DNA of 31,816 bases, from contig NZ_JAUMUL010000015.1 of assembly GCF_030530635.1 (NCBI RefSeq), positions 18,233-50,048 on the forward strand, in the 5' to 3' direction. The notes beneath the pieces were generated by a model. That model had not been told where the DNA came from. It searched no databases and worked only from the letters and a program-made list of their open reading frames with translations. Source of the DNA: Actinomyces sp. Lineage in GTDB: Bacteria; Actinomycetota; Actinomycetes; Actinomycetales; Actinomycetaceae. The translations under genes were made by a program, and so were the position numbers. Of this stretch, positions 30,742 through 31,816 are shown piece after piece (within the stretch, counting starts at the first letter, position 1; each line of letters begins with the position of its first letter).

Positions 30742-31816
30742 ATGATCGATCTGCGTGCGCTTCGTGAGAACCCCGAGCCGTTCCGTGCCAGCCAGCGTGC
30801 CCGCGGAGCCGACGTCGCCCTCGTCGACCGCATCATCGAGGCCGATGAGGCGCGCCGCACCCAGCTCGCCGCCTTCGAGTCCCTGCGTGCCGAACAGAAG
30901 ACGGTGTCCCGATCGGTCGGCAAGGCCGCCACCCCCGAGGAGCGGGAGGCCGCCCTGCGCGGCGCCAAGGAGCTGGCCGAGCAGGTCCGCCAGGCGCAGG
31001 CCGCCGCCGACGCCGCCCAAGCCGCACTCGAGGAGCTGGCCTCCCAGTTCCAGAACCTGATTGAGGGGGCGCCGGCCGGCGGTGAGGAGGACTACCTGGT
31101 CCTGCGCCACGAGGGCCCCGCCCCGCGCGACTTCGCCGCCGAGGGCTTTGAGCCCGCCGACCACCTGGCGCTCGGCGAGGGCTTGGACATCATTGACACG
31201 CGCCGCGGCGCCAAGGTCTCCGGCTCCCGCTTCTACTATCTCAAGGGCTGGGGCATGCGCCTGGAACTGGCGCTGATGACCGCCGCCCTGGACAAGGCCG
31301 TCAAGCACGGCTTCATCCCCATGACCACCCCCACGCTGGTCACCCCGCAGGTGATGGGCGGCACCGGCTTCCTCGGCGCCCACAGTGATGAGATCTACTA
31401 CCTGCCCGCCGACGACCTGTACCTGACCGGCACCTCCGAGGTGGCACTGGCCGGCTACCACACCGACGAGATCATCGACCTGAGCGACGGGCCGCTGCGC
31501 TACCTGGGCTGGTCCACCTGTTACCGGCGCGAGGCCGGCGCCGCCGGCAAGGACACCCGCGGCATCATCCGCGTGCACCAGTTCAACAAGGCGGAGATGT
31601 TCTCCTACTGCCGTCCCGAGGACGCCGCCGAAGAGCATCAGCGGCTGCTGGCCATGGAGGAGGAGACGCTGGCTCTGGTGGGCCTGCCCTACCGGGTGAT
31701 CGATACCGCCGCCGGCGACCTGGGCTCCTCGGCCGCCCGCAAGTTCGACTGTGAGGCCTGGCTGCCCACCCAGAACCGCTGGATGGAGGTCACCTCCACC
31801 TCCAACTGCACCACCT
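30742..31816 (+). CDS. serS: Seryl-tRNA synthetase, 3' end beyond window
   Basis: Class II synthetase charging tRNA(Ser); about 358 codons are present and the gene runs off the window. The N-terminal coiled-coil tRNA-binding arm spans about 1-110 (MIDLRALRENPEPFRASQRARG, then Ala/Glu/Gln-rich helices). The catalytic core follows with motif 1 around FIPMTTPTLVTPQVMGGTGFLG, TGTSEVALAGYH (serine binding), and motif 2 CYRREAGAAGKDTRGIIRVHQFNKAEMF. Motif 3 lies beyond the edge. The downstream gene is not visible. Confidence 0.95.
   Translation, partial: MIDLRALRENPEPFRASQRARGADVALVDRIIEADEARRTQLAAFESLRAEQKTVSRSVGKAATPEEREAALRGAKELAEQVRQAQAAADAAQAALEELASQFQNLIEGAPAGGEEDYLVLRHEGPAPRDFAAEGFEPADHLALGEGLDIIDTRRGAKVSGSRFYYLKGWGMRLELALMTAALDKAVKHGFIPMTTPTLVTPQVMGGTGFLGAHSDEIYYLPADDLYLTGTSEVALAGYHTDEIIDLSDGPLRYLGWSTCYRREAGAAGKDTRGIIRVHQFNKAEMFSYCRPEDAAEEHQRLLAMEEETLALVGLPYRVIDTAAGDLGSSAARKFDCEAWLPTQNRWMEVTSTSNCTT

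Overview
This is a high-GC (roughly 70%) actinobacterial chromosome segment. Three traits fit a host-associated, facultatively anaerobic Actinomycetaceae member (Actinomyces-like): a cellobiose-class sugar PTS, a full protoheme locus of the coproporphyrin-dependent type found in Actinobacteria and Firmicutes, and several starts preceded by a -10 box placed for leaderless transcription. The genus is an inference from gene content, not a measurement.

Layout. 1-824: a GNAT acetyltransferase on the minus strand. 1122-6768: a PRD-domain regulator, then a tightly packed PTS operon (EIIB, EIIC, EIIA) and a GH1 phospho-glycosidase whose acid/base Glu is replaced by Gln. 6769-7428: a gene-free stretch with a nested inverted repeat, a tandem 16-nt repeat, a SigR-like promoter match and a strong hairpin just before thioredoxin. 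7429-9567: thioredoxin, Dps, a zinc-containing macrodomain ADP-ribosyl hydrolase and a small PspC protein.

9662-26017: a divergent heme locus. Leftward from about 17.8 kb run hemE, hemY/cgoX, hemC, hemD, hemB and hemL, mostly with 4-nt ATGA overlaps. Rightward run hemA, hemH/cpfC and hemQ/chdC, then a radical SAM/SPASM protein and a two-gene ABC transporter. Together the hem genes make heme from glutamyl-tRNA via coproheme. The last three genes are not textbook heme genes but share the transcription unit, so they may form an undescribed heme-linked module (oxygen-independent decarboxylation, heme modification or tetrapyrrole export). Most hem enzymes here are enlarged by Ala/Gly/Pro-rich insertions.

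26018-28908: a lower-GC island with a truncated IS5-type transposase, a type II restriction endonuclease (probably SacI-like) and a convergent C5-cytosine methyltransferase. It is bracketed by 38-nt imperfect direct repeats that both encode the C-terminal end of the neighbouring Nfu-type Fe-S protein. The island therefore appears to have entered the 3' end of that gene and to have rewritten its C-terminus. 28807-30495: the Nfu-type protein and an OxyR regulator. 30742 to the end: seryl-tRNA synthetase, cut off by the window edge. Thioredoxin, Dps, OxyR, Nfu and heme synthesis make redox and iron handling the common theme. I saw no rRNA, tRNA or CRISPR array.
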